The notes beneath the pieces are model-generated. The model did not search any database and was not told the DNA's origin. It saw nothing but the letters and a program-made list of their open reading frames with translations. The position numbers and the translations under genes were made by a program. A stretch of 64,000 bases of DNA from RGIG5612 sp050944475 (GTDB lineage Bacteria > Bacillota > Clostridia > Lachnospirales > Lachnospiraceae), in assembly GCA_050944475.1 (NCBI GenBank), contig JBMNRD010000006.1, positions 102,314-166,313 of the forward strand, given 5' to 3'. Shown one piece after another: positions 33,121-42,214 of the stretch. How positions within the stretch are numbered: the stretch's first letter is position 1; every line of letters begins with the position of its first letter.

Positions 33121-33987
33121 ATGGCAAAAGGATTTTTTTCCAATTTTTTCGGGAATTTATTTAAGGCAATCGACGAGGATTTCTACGATGAACTGGAGGA
33201 GCAGCTCATCATGGGAGGCATAGGTATTTCCACCGCAATGAAGCTGGTGGAAAATTTGAGAAGTGCGGTAAAATCCGACAGAGAAATAAAAACCTCCGAG
33301 GATGCGAAGGTTTTTTTGATTAAAGACCTGAAACGGATAATGACCGTACCGGAGGATGCATACGCATTTGAAAAGGGCCCCGCCGTGGTGATGCTCATCG
33401 GAGTAAACGGCGTGGGCAAGACCACCTGTGCGGGCAAGCTGGCAAAAAGATACATGTCGGAGGGCAAGAAAGTTATCATGGCCGGAGCGGATACCTTTCG
33501 CGCAGCGGCAACGGACCAGCTGAAAATATGGGCAGAGCGCACCGGCTGCCAGATTGTTTCGGGAAATGAAGGAGCAGACCCGGGTTCGGTGGTATTTGAC
33601 GCGGCAAAATCCGCTAAAGCAAGGGGAGCCGACATTCTCCTTTGCGATACGGCCGGCCGCCTTCATAACAAGAAAAACCTGATGAACGAGCTTGCAAAGC
33701 TTGACAAGATATTATCGGGAGAGCTGAGCGAATTCAGCAGGGAAAATCTGCTGATACTCGATGCAACCACCGGGCAGAACGCCCTGCAGCAGGCAAAGGA
33801 ATTCAAGGACATAATGAATGTTGACGGAATAATCCTCACCAAGCTTGACGGAACGGCGAAGGGCGGCATTGCCGTGGCAATCACGGGCGAGCTGAATATT
33901 CCGGTGAAGTATATAGGCACCGGAGAGGGTATAGACGATCTTGAGCGCTTCGATGCCGGACAATATGTCGAGTCTTTGTTTGAATAA
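33121..33987 (+). CDS. ftsY: Signal recognition particle receptor FtsY
   Basis: FtsY docks ribosome-SRP complexes at the membrane for co-translational insertion. The 288 residues cover the N and G domains: P-loop GVNGVGKTTCAGKLA (about 94-108), DTAGRLHNKKNLMNELAKL, TKLDGTAKGG. The N-terminal acidic A domain is nearly absent, so the protein begins with the amphipathic FFSNFFGNLFKAIDED, the membrane-binding helix, as in many short Firmicute versions. It starts 12 bases after rbgA. Confidence 0.95.
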   Translation: MAKGFFSNFFGNLFKAIDEDFYDELEEQLIMGGIGISTAMKLVENLRSAVKSDREIKTSEDAKVFLIKDLKRIMTVPEDAYAFEKGPAVVMLIGVNGVGKTTCAGKLAKRYMSEGKKVIMAGADTFRAAATDQLKIWAERTGCQIVSGNEGADPGSVVFDAAKSAKARGADILLCDTAGRLHNKKNLMNELAKLDKILSGELSEFSRENLLILDATTGQNALQQAKEFKDIMNVDGIILTKLDGTAKGGIAVAITGELNIPVKYIGTGEGIDDLERFDAGQYVESLFE

Positions 33988-34011
33988 TATCCCGGTATAA
34001 AGGAATGTATT

Positions 34012-36990
34012 ATGGCAGTTAATTTAAAGCAGTACGAAAAAGTATATGAAACTGTGTTTGAAAAGGAAGTTGCGGAGATCGGCTCGCAGGCCGTTCTCGT
34101 GAGGCACAGGAAAACCGGAGCAAGGGTGCTTGTCCTTTCCAATGAGGACGATAACAAAGTTTTTTACATAGGTTTCAGAACGCCTCCGAAAGACAGCACA
34201 GGCCTTCCCCACATAATGGAGCACTCTGTGCTGTGCGGCTCGGAGAAGTTCCCGCTTAAGGACCCCTTTGTCGAGCTTGCAAAGGGTTCCTTAAACACCT
34301 ACCTGAACGCAATGACATTCCCCGACAAGACGGTTTATCCGGTGGCAAGCCGGAATGACAAGGATTTCGCCAATCTCATGGATGTATATCTTGACGCCGT
34401 GCTTCATCCCAATATATATAAGTACCCAGAGATACTGAAGCAGGAGGGTTGGAGTTATAAGATTGAATCCCCGGAGGAGCCGATTACCTATAACGGGGTC
34501 GTGTATAATGAAATGAAGGGAGTATTCTCCTCGCCGGAGGACGTGCTGGGTCGTGAAATATTCAACTCCCTTTTCCCGGATACGCCTTACGGAAAAGAAT
34601 CCGGAGGGGATCCGGAGTTCATCCCGGACCTGACTTACGAAGACTTTATTGAATTTCACAAAACATATTATCATCCGTCCAACAGTTTTATTTATCTTTA
34701 CGGGGACATGGACGTTGAGGAGCGTCTTGCCTGGCTTGACAGGGAATATCTTTCGGCCTATGACGAGCGCCCGATTGATTCGGAAATAGAAAAACAAAAA
34801 GAGTTCGGCAACCGGCCCGTGATTCAAAAGTTTTATCCTGTTACGGATGAGGAGGAAGAGGAAGACAATACCTATCTTTCTTACAATATCGTCTGCGGAG
34901 ATATTATGGATGTGAAGGAAATGATTGCCTTGCAGATGATAATGTATGTCCTTGTTGAGAATCAGGGCGCCTCTATCAGGCAAAGGCTTCTTGATGAGGG
35001 TATAGCCAAGGACGTGCTTTCCGTGTTTTGTGATGAAATCCTGCAGCCGTATATGTCCATCGCGGCGAAGAATTCCAATTATGACAGGCTGGAGGATTTT
35101 ATCAGGCTGATAAACGAGGAGACGGAAAAGGCAGCGAAGGAGGGTCTGGAGAAAAGGTCGCTTACGGCATGCCTGAATTCAATGAAATTCCGCCACAGGG
35201 AGGCGGATTTCGGAACTTGTCCGAAAGGACTTGCCTATGGCTTGAGTGCGCTGAGTGCATGGCTTTACGATGACGAAAAGCCTCTTTGCCACCTTGAGTT
35301 GAATGAGACCTTTGACGAGCTCGAGAAGGAAATCGAAACGGATTATTTTGAGAAACTTGTCCGTAAATACTTCATAGGCAGCAGGCATTCCACAATTGTA
35401 ATCCTAAGGCCTCAAAGGGGTCTGGCACAGCAAATGGAGCAGGCCTGCGCGCAGAAGCTTGCAAGCTTCAAGGAATCTCTTTCACCGGAGGAGATAGACC
35501 GTCTGATCGAGGAAACCCGCGCCCTGTCGGCATATCAGGAAGCCGAGTCCACAAAAGAAGAGCTGGAGACCATTCCCCTGCTGGAGCGGTCGGACATCAA
35601 AAGGGAGGCTGAACCCTTTAATAACATTGAAGACGAGGTCGGAAAAATACCCTTTATCCGCCACGAATACAATACAAATGAAATCGCCTACGTCAGCATC
35701 ATATTTGATGCAAACATGATAAACAAAGAGCAGCTGCCATACATCGGTCTGCTGAAATCCGTAGTGGGTTTTGTCGACACGGGCAATTATACTTATCAGG
35801 AGTTGAATGACGAGATAAATACCTACACCGGAGGTCTGTCTTTTGAGGCAGGCGCGGGAGACCGCCGCCATAATCCAAAGGGCGCCCTGATTACCGCCGG
35901 CCTTTCAACAAGGATGCTGTATGAGAATATTGACAAGACCTTTGATTTGGTGAGGGAGATTCTTTTAGCTGCGGATTATTCCGATACGAAGAGACTTAAG
36001 GAAATCATTTCTGAGCAGAGAAGCCAAATGCAAATGGACATCGTATCCTCCGGACATGCGGCGGCAACACTTCGTGCGGCATCGTATCATTGCACCGTTT
36101 CCGCATTAAAGGAGCAGATAGGCGGGATTGAATTCTATAAATTCATTGAAGGCCTTGAGGCGGATTTCGACGAGAAAAAGGACGAGATAGTCGGGAACAT
36201 CCAATCGGTCCTTGCACAGATCCTCAAGCCCAGAGGCATGATTGTCGGTTGCACTGCGGATGAAAGGGGTGCGCAGACCGTAAAGAAAAGTCTGGAGCGC
36301 TTTGTCGAAGCGCTTGAGGAATATGCAGGTGAGGATGCGGAAGCAGGCAGCGGACAGCACTTCAGGGACAGAAGTTACGATTTTGAAAAGGAGGGTTTTT
36401 CGCTGAAAGCCTTAAACGAAGCATTTAAAACTTCCGGCTCCGTCAATTACGTGGCCCGTTCCGGCAGATACATCGATGATGAAAGCGAGTACCCGGGCTA
36501 CATGCAGATTTATCATACCATCATGCGTTTCGATTACCTTTGGTTTAATATCCGGGTGCAGGGCGGCGCATACGGCTGCATGTGCAACAGCGCCATCAGC
36601 GGAAGGACATATTGCGCTACCTTTCGTGACCCTCATATTAAGAGGAGCAATGAGGTGTTTGAGAAAATACCTGATTTTCTTGAAGAATTTGACTGTGACG
36701 AAAGGGAAATGACAAAATACGTAATAGGAACAATGAGTGTCCTTGATGCTCCAAAAACCGTTTACGCAAAGGGACAAAGGGACATGATGGCATATCTTCA
36801 GGGACTGGATTATCAGGAAGTAATGAAAATACGCTCCGAGGTAATAGACTGCACACCTGAAGACGTCCGCAGCATCGCTCCGCTTATCAGAAAGGCTCTG
36901 AATGGAGGATATATCTGCTGTATCGGCAGCAGCACAAAGATAGAGGAAGACAATGAGCTGTTCGACAGCATCAGGACGCTGATAGAATGA
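34012..36990 (+). CDS. M16C family insulinase-like metallopeptidase (PreP-like)
   Basis: The 992 residues are the full length of the two-halved M16C peptidases, zinc enzymes that degrade unfolded or signal-derived peptides. The inverted zinc motif HIMEH (H67, E70, H71) lies in STGLPHIMEHSVLCGSEKF, and the third ligand is probably E167 in VYNEMKGVFSS. The second, catalytically empty half follows from about residue 530. There is no signal peptide, so it acts in the cytoplasm. It lies between ftsY and era, a placement seen in related Clostridia. Confidence 0.93.
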   Translation: MAVNLKQYEKVYETVFEKEVAEIGSQAVLVRHRKTGARVLVLSNEDDNKVFYIGFRTPPKDSTGLPHIMEHSVLCGSEKFPLKDPFVELAKGSLNTYLNAMTFPDKTVYPVASRNDKDFANLMDVYLDAVLHPNIYKYPEILKQEGWSYKIESPEEPITYNGVVYNEMKGVFSSPEDVLGREIFNSLFPDTPYGKESGGDPEFIPDLTYEDFIEFHKTYYHPSNSFIYLYGDMDVEERLAWLDREYLSAYDERPIDSEIEKQKEFGNRPVIQKFYPVTDEEEEEDNTYLSYNIVCGDIMDVKEMIALQMIMYVLVENQGASIRQRLLDEGIAKDVLSVFCDEILQPYMSIAAKNSNYDRLEDFIRLINEETEKAAKEGLEKRSLTACLNSMKFRHREADFGTCPKGLAYGLSALSAWLYDDEKPLCHLELNETFDELEKEIETDYFEKLVRKYFIGSRHSTIVILRPQRGLAQQMEQACAQKLASFKESLSPEEIDRLIEETRALSAYQEAESTKEELETIPLLERSDIKREAEPFNNIEDEVGKIPFIRHEYNTNEIAYVSIIFDANMINKEQLPYIGLLKSVVGFVDTGNYTYQELNDEINTYTGGLSFEAGAGDRRHNPKGALITAGLSTRMLYENIDKTFDLVREILLAADYSDTKRLKEIISEQRSQMQMDIVSSGHAAATLRAASYHCTVSALKEQIGGIEFYKFIEGLEADFDEKKDEIVGNIQSVLAQILKPRGMIVGCTADERGAQTVKKSLERFVEALEEYAGEDAEAGSGQHFRDRSYDFEKEGFSLKALNEAFKTSGSVNYVARSGRYIDDESEYPGYMQIYHTIMRFDYLWFNIRVQGGAYGCMCNSAISGRTYCATFRDPHIKRSNEVFEKIPDFLEEFDCDEREMTKYVIGTMSVLDAPKTVYAKGQRDMMAYLQGLDYQEVMKIRSEVIDCTPEDVRSIAPLIRKALNGGYICCIGSSTKIEEDNELFDSIRTLIE

Positions 36991-37012
36991 GGCGGCGCAG
37001 GGAGTGAGCAGA

Positions 37013-37936
37013 ATGAATAACGCACAACTCAAATCGGGATATGTGGCAATCATCGGACGGCCGAACGTGGGCAAATCCACGCTTATGAACCGTATAATAG
37101 GGCAGAAGGTTGCGATTACGTCAAACAAACCCCAGACCACGCGAAACAGGATTCAGACCGTTTATACGGATGAGCGGGGGCAGATTGTTTTTCTGGATAC
37201 CCCCGGAATAAACAAAGCAAGAAACAAGCTAGGCGATTATATGCTCAGCGCCGGACTCAGCTCCATACGGGATGCCGATCTGGTGATGTGGCTTGTCGAA
37301 CCCTCGGATTATATCGGCAAGGGAGAGCAGTTCATTATTGAGGAACTTTCCAAGGCAGGTCTTCCCGTCATCCTTGTAATGAACAAGGTGGATATGGTTT
37401 CTAAGGAAGATGTATTCAGCTACATAGATGCGTACCGGAAGGTTTATGATTTCACCGAGATAGTTCCGGTCAGTGCCAGAGAGGGGAACAATGTTGACGT
37501 GCTCATGGAGCAGGCTTTTAAGTATCTGCCATACGGGCCCATGTTTTTTGATGAGGATACGCTGACAGATCAGCCGATTAAGCAGATTGCGGCGGAGATC
37601 ATAAGGGAGAAGGCGCTGCATTGTCTGAAGGACGAGGTGCCCCATGGAATTGCTGTTGTTATTGACAGCTTTAAGGAGAGAATAAGAGCGGACGGCACCG
37701 CGATTACGGACATTGAGGCCACAATTATCTGTGAGAAGAATTCGCATAAGGGAATCATTATCGGCAAGGGCGGTGAAATGCTGAAAAGAATCGGCTCCAT
37801 CGCCAGATACGACATTGAAAGGCTGATAGACGGCCGGGTCAACCTGAAGCTATGGGTAAAGATGCGCAAAGAGTGGAGGGATTCGGATTCCATGCTCAGA
37901 AATTTCGGCTATGACGCGAGAAAAATAAAATTATAG
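37013..37936 (+). CDS. era: GTPase Era
   Basis: Era is a ribosome assembly GTPase that binds the 3' end of 16S rRNA. The 307 residues show G1 GRPNVGKST (about 15-23), G2/G3 QTTRNRIQTVYTDERGQIVFLDTPGI, G4 NKVD, and the C-terminal KH domain with HKGIIIGKGGEMLKRIGSIAR. An in-frame GTG at 37004 was rejected because the GGGAG lies just before and into it, which suits ATG 37013. Confidence 0.96.
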   Translation: MNNAQLKSGYVAIIGRPNVGKSTLMNRIIGQKVAITSNKPQTTRNRIQTVYTDERGQIVFLDTPGINKARNKLGDYMLSAGLSSIRDADLVMWLVEPSDYIGKGEQFIIEELSKAGLPVILVMNKVDMVSKEDVFSYIDAYRKVYDFTEIVPVSAREGNNVDVLMEQAFKYLPYGPMFFDEDTLTDQPIKQIAAEIIREKALHCLKDEVPHGIAVVIDSFKERIRADGTAITDIEATIICEKNSHKGIIIGKGGEMLKRIGSIARYDIERLIDGRVNLKLWVKMRKEWRDSDSMLRNFGYDARKIKL

Positions 37937-37953
37937 AAGGCCGACGTGCAGAC

Positions 37954-38622
37954 ATGGGCAATGTAAGCGTGACGGGAATGGTTGTTTCCCAGATGCAAAT
38001 GGGTGAATATGACAGACGGATAGAGCTGCTGACAAAGGAGCTCGGCAGGATATCCGCGTTTGCCCGGGGAGCGAGAAAACCTTCTTCGGACCTGATTGCT
38101 TCAAGCTGCGTTTTCGCTTTCGGCCAGTTCGAATTGTTTCAGGGAAAAAACTCATATACTCTTAAATCCGCCCGAATATCAAATTATTTTACGGAGCTTG
38201 CCGGCGATATCGAGTTAAGCTACTATGGTTTTTATTTTCTCGAGATATGCAGGTATTTTTCACGGGAAAATGTGGAAGCCGGCGACATGCTTGCCCTGGC
38301 CTATTTTTCATTGAGAGCTCTTTTGACCGAATCCCTTGACAGGCGGCTGGTCAGGTCGGTTTTTGAAATACGCATGTTGAATCTGAACGGTCTGTGCCCT
38401 GCCGCCGAGGACATCATTTCACCGGAGAGCAGATATTCACCGGGCTTTGCTATAGATGAATCGACTGCACATGCCATAAGACATGTCCTTTTGTCACCCC
38501 TGAACAAACTCTACACCTTTAAGCTGTCCGAGGAAGTCCTGTCTTGCTTCACGGATGTGGCGGGATACTTGATGAACAGGTTTGTGGACAGAAAGTTCAA
38601 GTCACTTGAATTTATCCGATAG
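37954..38622 (+). CDS. recO: DNA repair protein RecO, short form
   Basis: RecO loads RecA on SSB-coated DNA with RecR. The N-terminal OB fold (VSVTGMVVSQMQMGEYDRRIELLTKELGRISAFARGARKPSSDL) and the following helices (YTLKSARISNYF) match the family. With 222 residues it is shorter than the usual about 250. The zinc-binding segment with its CxxC pairs, expected after LNGLCP, is missing: only about 30 residues separate this point from the final helix pair that begins HAIRHVLLSPLNKLYTF. The position after era is normal. Confidence 0.9.
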   Translation: MGNVSVTGMVVSQMQMGEYDRRIELLTKELGRISAFARGARKPSSDLIASSCVFAFGQFELFQGKNSYTLKSARISNYFTELAGDIELSYYGFYFLEICRYFSRENVEAGDMLALAYFSLRALLTESLDRRLVRSVFEIRMLNLNGLCPAAEDIISPESRYSPGFAIDESTAHAIRHVLLSPLNKLYTFKLSEEVLSCFTDVAGYLMNRFVDRKFKSLEFIR

Positions 38623-38634
38623 AGACGGGCTTTC

Positions 38635-38662
38635 TTGACAATTTCGTATTATTTGTTACACT
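38635..38662 (+). promoter_or_regulatory. Probable promoter of cysE
   Basis: A perfect TTGACA (38635-38640) is followed at 16 bases by TACACT (38657-38662). It stands in the 76-base gap after recO; no T-box or other leader fits before the ATG at 38699. Confidence 0.65.
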
Positions 38663-38698
38663 ACGATTTAGAAATTTTATGACGGAAGAGAAAGACAA

Positions 38699-39349
38699 AT
38701 GGGATTTTTACAGTACTTTAAAGAAGCAGCCGAAGTAATAATGGAAAGGGATCCGGCAATCAGGGACAAAAGGGAAGTTCTGCTGTATCCCAGCTTCTGG
38801 GCGGTTTACAAATACCGCAAGGCTCACGCTTTATATGAGAAGGGCAAGTATTACCGTGCCAGAAAGATTTCCCAAAGAGCCGCAAGGAAAACGGGAATAG
38901 AAATTCATCCCGGCGCGAAAATCGGCAAGGGATTCTTTATCGACCACGGCCACGGTGTTGTTATCGGTGAGACCACAGTCATAGGAGAGAACGTGACATT
39001 ATATCAGGGAGTTACCCTCGGAGGCACGGGAAAGGAAAAGGGCAAACGACATCCCACCCTCGGGGATAACGTAATGGTCAGCGTAGGCGCAAAGATTCTG
39101 GGCTCTTTTACCATTGGTGAGGGTTCCAAAATAGGCGCCGGTTCGGTTGTGCTTCAGGAGGTTCCGCCTTATTCAACGGTGGTGGGAATCCCCGGAAGGG
39201 TGGTGAAAAGCGCCAGTGTGGAGGTTCCGCAAAAGGAACTTGACCAGGTGCATCTGCCCGACCCGGTTATGGGATGCATAGAGCAGCTTCAGACAGATTA
39301 TGAGGAACTTTGCAAGAGAATAGAGGAAATAGCAAAAAAATGCAGGTAG
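38699..39349 (+). CDS. cysE: Serine O-acetyltransferase
   Basis: CysE makes O-acetylserine from serine and acetyl-CoA, the first step of cysteine synthesis. The 216 residues have the N-terminal helical domain and the left-handed beta-helix with hexapeptide repeats: IEIHPGAKIGKGFFIDHGHGVVIGETTVIGENVTLYQGVTLGGTG, including the catalytic H and the GGTGKEKGKRHPTLGDNV loop. The C-terminal tail that inserts in cysteine synthase is not clearly the usual isoleucine end. It pairs with cysS 37 bases downstream. Confidence 0.94.
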   Translation: MGFLQYFKEAAEVIMERDPAIRDKREVLLYPSFWAVYKYRKAHALYEKGKYYRARKISQRAARKTGIEIHPGAKIGKGFFIDHGHGVVIGETTVIGENVTLYQGVTLGGTGKEKGKRHPTLGDNVMVSVGAKILGSFTIGEGSKIGAGSVVLQEVPPYSTVVGIPGRVVKSASVEVPQKELDQVHLPDPVMGCIEQLQTDYEELCKRIEEIAKKCR

Positions 39350-39386
39350 AGCATGCTGCAGACAGCTGCCGGACAGGGGAAATGAA

Positions 39387-40793
39387 TTGAAGATATATAA
39401 TACATTAACTGCAAAGAAGGAGGAGCTCATCCCTATTGAGGAAGGCAAAATCCGGATGTATGTATGCGGGCCGACCGTGTACGATTTGATTCATGTCGGA
39501 AATGCCCGTCCCATGATTGTTTTCGATACATTCAGGAGATATCTCGAATACAAAGGCTACGAGGTGAATTACGTATCCAATTTTACCGATGTGGATGACA
39601 AGATTATAGCGAGGGCCGCCGAGGAGGGCACTACCTCGGAGGTGATTTCCGCAAGATATATTGAGGAATGTCTTAAGGACATGGCCGCAATGAATGTCAA
39701 GCCTCCCACCCATGCGCCGCTGGCAACCGACGAGATTCCCGGCATGCTGAACATGATCGCGGCGTTGATTGACAAGGGATATGCCTATGAGAAGAACGGC
39801 ACCGTGTATTTCCGCACCAGGAAATTTAGCGGCTACGGAAAGCTTTCAAAGAAAAATCTGGATGATCTGCGCGCCGGGCACAGGGATATCAAGGTAACCG
39901 GCGAGGAGGAAAAGGAAGACCCGCTGGATTTTGTTTTATGGAAGCCGAAAAAAGAAGGTGAGCCTTTCTGGGAAAGCGCCTACTCCGACGGCAGGCCCGG
40001 CTGGCATATTGAGTGCTCGGCCATGGCAAGGAAATATTTAGGAGATGAAATAGACATTCACGCCGGGGGAGAGGACCTTGTGTTCCCCCATCATGAAAAT
40101 GAAATTGCCCAGTCCGAGGCGGCAAACGGCGCTCGGTTTGCAAGGTATTGGATGCACAACGCATTCCTTAATATTGACGGCTCCAAGATGAGCAAATCGG
40201 CCGGCAACTTTTTCACAGTAAGGGATATCAGCAAGAAATATGACCTGCAGGTGCTGAGGTTTTTTATGCTGAGCGCCCATTACAGAAGTCCGCTGAATTT
40301 TTCGGACGAACTTATGGAGACAGCAAAGGCGGGCCTTGACAGAATAGTGAACGCCGCGGGAAATTTGGATTTTATTCTGAAAAATCCTCAAGGAAGGCCG
40401 GAAATCTTTATTGCGGGAGAAAATGCCGACTTCGGGACAGAATTCGTCAGGAAATTCGAGGACGCCATGGATGACGACTGCAACAGCGCCGACGCAATAG
40501 CGGCGGTGTTTGAGCTTGTCAGGGCGATTAACATCAACTTAAATGAAGATTCGTCGGCAGCATTTGTCAAGCGGGCACGGAGCGTGCTCGGCAGTCTGTG
40601 CGATGTGCTGGGGATCATTTTGGAAAAGGAAGAAGATGATTTGAGCGGCGAAGTCGAGGCATTGATTGCCGAAAGGGGCGAGGCCAGAAAAGCAAAGGAC
40701 TTTGCAAAGGCGGACGCCATAAGAGACAGGCTGCTTGCCATGGGTATCGTCTTGGAGGATACCAGAGAGGGAGTTAAGTGGCACAGGAAATAA
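39387..40793 (+). CDS. cysS: Cysteine--tRNA ligase
   Basis: This class I synthetase of 468 residues charges tRNA-Cys. The Rossmann fold HIGH-type motif reads VYDLIHVGNARP, the zinc site includes C in CGPTVYD and GWHIECSAMARK with HAGGEDLVFPHHENE, and the KMSKS motif is GSKMSKSAGNFF. The start is TTG at 39387, supported by AGGGGA seven bases upstream; the only nearby ATG is out of frame. The 3' end overlaps the mini-RNase III gene by 16 bases. Confidence 0.96.
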   Translation: MKIYNTLTAKKEELIPIEEGKIRMYVCGPTVYDLIHVGNARPMIVFDTFRRYLEYKGYEVNYVSNFTDVDDKIIARAAEEGTTSEVISARYIEECLKDMAAMNVKPPTHAPLATDEIPGMLNMIAALIDKGYAYEKNGTVYFRTRKFSGYGKLSKKNLDDLRAGHRDIKVTGEEEKEDPLDFVLWKPKKEGEPFWESAYSDGRPGWHIECSAMARKYLGDEIDIHAGGEDLVFPHHENEIAQSEAANGARFARYWMHNAFLNIDGSKMSKSAGNFFTVRDISKKYDLQVLRFFMLSAHYRSPLNFSDELMETAKAGLDRIVNAAGNLDFILKNPQGRPEIFIAGENADFGTEFVRKFEDAMDDDCNSADAIAAVFELVRAININLNEDSSAAFVKRARSVLGSLCDVLGIILEKEEDDLSGEVEALIAERGEARKAKDFAKADAIRDRLLAMGIVLEDTREGVKWHRK

Positions 40794-41263
40794 ACAGATT
40801 GCAGAACACCGCCTCTGAAAGCTTCCGCAATTCAAAGGAGAGCGCTGCCGGAATCGGCGCAAAGAACTTTACCAGACCTGTCGCGGCGGAGACCTCCACG
40901 CTGACGCTTGCGTATATAGGTGATTCCTTTTACGAATTGATTGTGAGGACATTCGCCCTGAAGCAATTTAACGGAAGCGCAGGGGAAGTCAGCAAAAATG
41001 CAAAGAAGTATTCCAACGCGGCAGCTCAGGCAGAGATTGCCCGGCTGATAATTGAAGAATTGAGCGAAGAGGAGCTGAGAGTCTTCAAAAGAGGGCGTAA
41101 CGCCAAGTCAATTTCCGCTCCGCACACTTGCACCATAAGCGAGTACAGAATTGCCACGGGACTGGAGGCGCTGTGCGGATATCTTTTTCTGGAGGAGCGC
41201 GAAGAGCGGGCAATTGAATTAGTGCACAAGGGAATTGAATTATATGAGCGAGCTGATGGTTGA
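40778..41263 (+). CDS. mrnC: Mini-ribonuclease 3
   Basis: This RNase III-like enzyme without a double-stranded RNA-binding domain matures 23S rRNA in Firmicutes. Of 161 residues, the core begins LTLAYIGDSFYELIVRTFALK, which carries the conserved aspartate of the catalytic site, and includes EELRVFKRGRNAKS and the typical YRIATGLEALCGYLFLEER. The GTG start has GAGAGGGAG in front and lies inside the end of cysS. The first about 35 residues are not conserved. The arrangement cysS-mrnC-rlmB is typical. Confidence 0.93.
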   Translation: MAQEINRLQNTASESFRNSKESAAGIGAKNFTRPVAAETSTLTLAYIGDSFYELIVRTFALKQFNGSAGEVSKNAKKYSNAAAQAEIARLIIEELSEEELRVFKRGRNAKSISAPHTCTISEYRIATGLEALCGYLFLEEREERAIELVHKGIELYERADG

Positions 41264-41981
41264 AGGACGCAATCCGGTTTTGGAAGCGCTGAAGACAAAT
41301 GAAAACATTGACAAGCTATATGTGCGGGAAGGACTGAAGGACGGTCCCGTTAACACTATTGTCAGTCTGGCAAAAAAGCTCGGGGTGATGACAGTTTATG
41401 TTCCGAAGGAAAAGCTGGACGCCATGAGTGAAAACGGACGGCACCAGGGAGTCATACTGAATTTGTCGGCTGTGGTTTATGCCGAGGTCGATGACATACT
41501 GGCCAAGGCTGAGCAAATGGAAGAGCCGCCCTTTATATTTATCCTTGACGGAATAGAGGATCCTCATAATCTCGGCGCAATCATTCGGTCGGCCAATCTG
41601 GCCGGAGCTCATGGAATCATTATCCCGAAGCATCGCAGTGCAACGGTAAATGCCACCGTTGCCAAGTGCTCCGCGGGGGCGGTTTACCACACATTGATAG
41701 CCAAGGTGACAAATATCGCCCGTACCATGGATTATCTGAAGGAAAAAGGGCTTTGGTTCGTATGCGCCGACATGGACGGCGAAGTTATGTATAATCTGAA
41801 CCTGGCCGGTGCCATAGGCCTTGTTATCGGAAATGAGGGAAGCGGAGTCAGTCGCCTGCTTAAGGACAAATGTGACTTTACGGCCGCTATTCCGATGAGA
41901 GGAAACATAGATTCTCTGAATGCCTCCGTGGCGGCAGGCATTCTGGCCTGGGAGGTAGTGAGACAGAATATGAAGGAATAG
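41244..41981 (+). CDS. rlmB: 23S rRNA (guanosine2251-2'-O)-methyltransferase RlmB-like
   Basis: This is a SPOUT RNA 2'-O-methyltransferase of 245 residues. An N-terminal substrate-binding domain (VEGRNPVLEALKTNENIDKL) precedes the knot with FILDGIEDPHNLGAIIRSANLAGAHGIIIP, LVIGNEGSGVS and IPMRGNIDSLNASVAAGILAWE. It probably modifies G2251 of 23S rRNA, though relatives labelled TrmH-like may act elsewhere. ATG 41244 was preferred to the TTG at 41235, as CAAGGGA stands about ten bases before it. It overlaps mrnC by 20 bases. Confidence 0.92.
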   Translation: MSELMVEGRNPVLEALKTNENIDKLYVREGLKDGPVNTIVSLAKKLGVMTVYVPKEKLDAMSENGRHQGVILNLSAVVYAEVDDILAKAEQMEEPPFIFILDGIEDPHNLGAIIRSANLAGAHGIIIPKHRSATVNATVAKCSAGAVYHTLIAKVTNIARTMDYLKEKGLWFVCADMDGEVMYNLNLAGAIGLVIGNEGSGVSRLLKDKCDFTAAIPMRGNIDSLNASVAAGILAWEVVRQNMKE

Positions 41982-42064
41982 AACTTTTCGGAATTTCCCG
42001 GAGCTGAATTCCTGAAACCGAACGATTATTTATTGAAGTTAGATTATAAAAAACCATTATAAAA

Positions 42065-42137
42065 AGCTACTGACCGGAGTCGAACCGGTGACCTCGTCAT
42101 TACCAATGACGCGCTCTACCTACTGAGCTACAGCAGC
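42065..42137 (-). tRNA. tRNA-Thr (anticodon GGT)
   Basis: The minus strand folds as a cloverleaf of 73 nt: acceptor GCTGCTG with CAGTAGC (one G-U pair), D arm GCTC/GAGC, anticodon stem CGTCA/TGACG around loop TTGGTAA, and T arm ACCGG/CCGGT with TTCGACT. The anticodon GGT reads ACC and ACU. CCA is not encoded; a T-rich stretch follows. It is the only tRNA gene found in the window, on the strand opposite to its neighbours. Confidence 0.95.
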
Positions 42138-42214
42138 TTAATCCCCGAAAGGCACCTGTACAAAGGTATCACAAATAAATAATAAAATCAATGATTTTTT
42201 CGGAAAACAGACAT

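Noticed and set aside
42040..42190. Possible T-box or leader before the foldase gene
   Set aside because: The conserved bases are explained fully by the minus-strand tRNA-Thr; no T-box bulge sequence is present.
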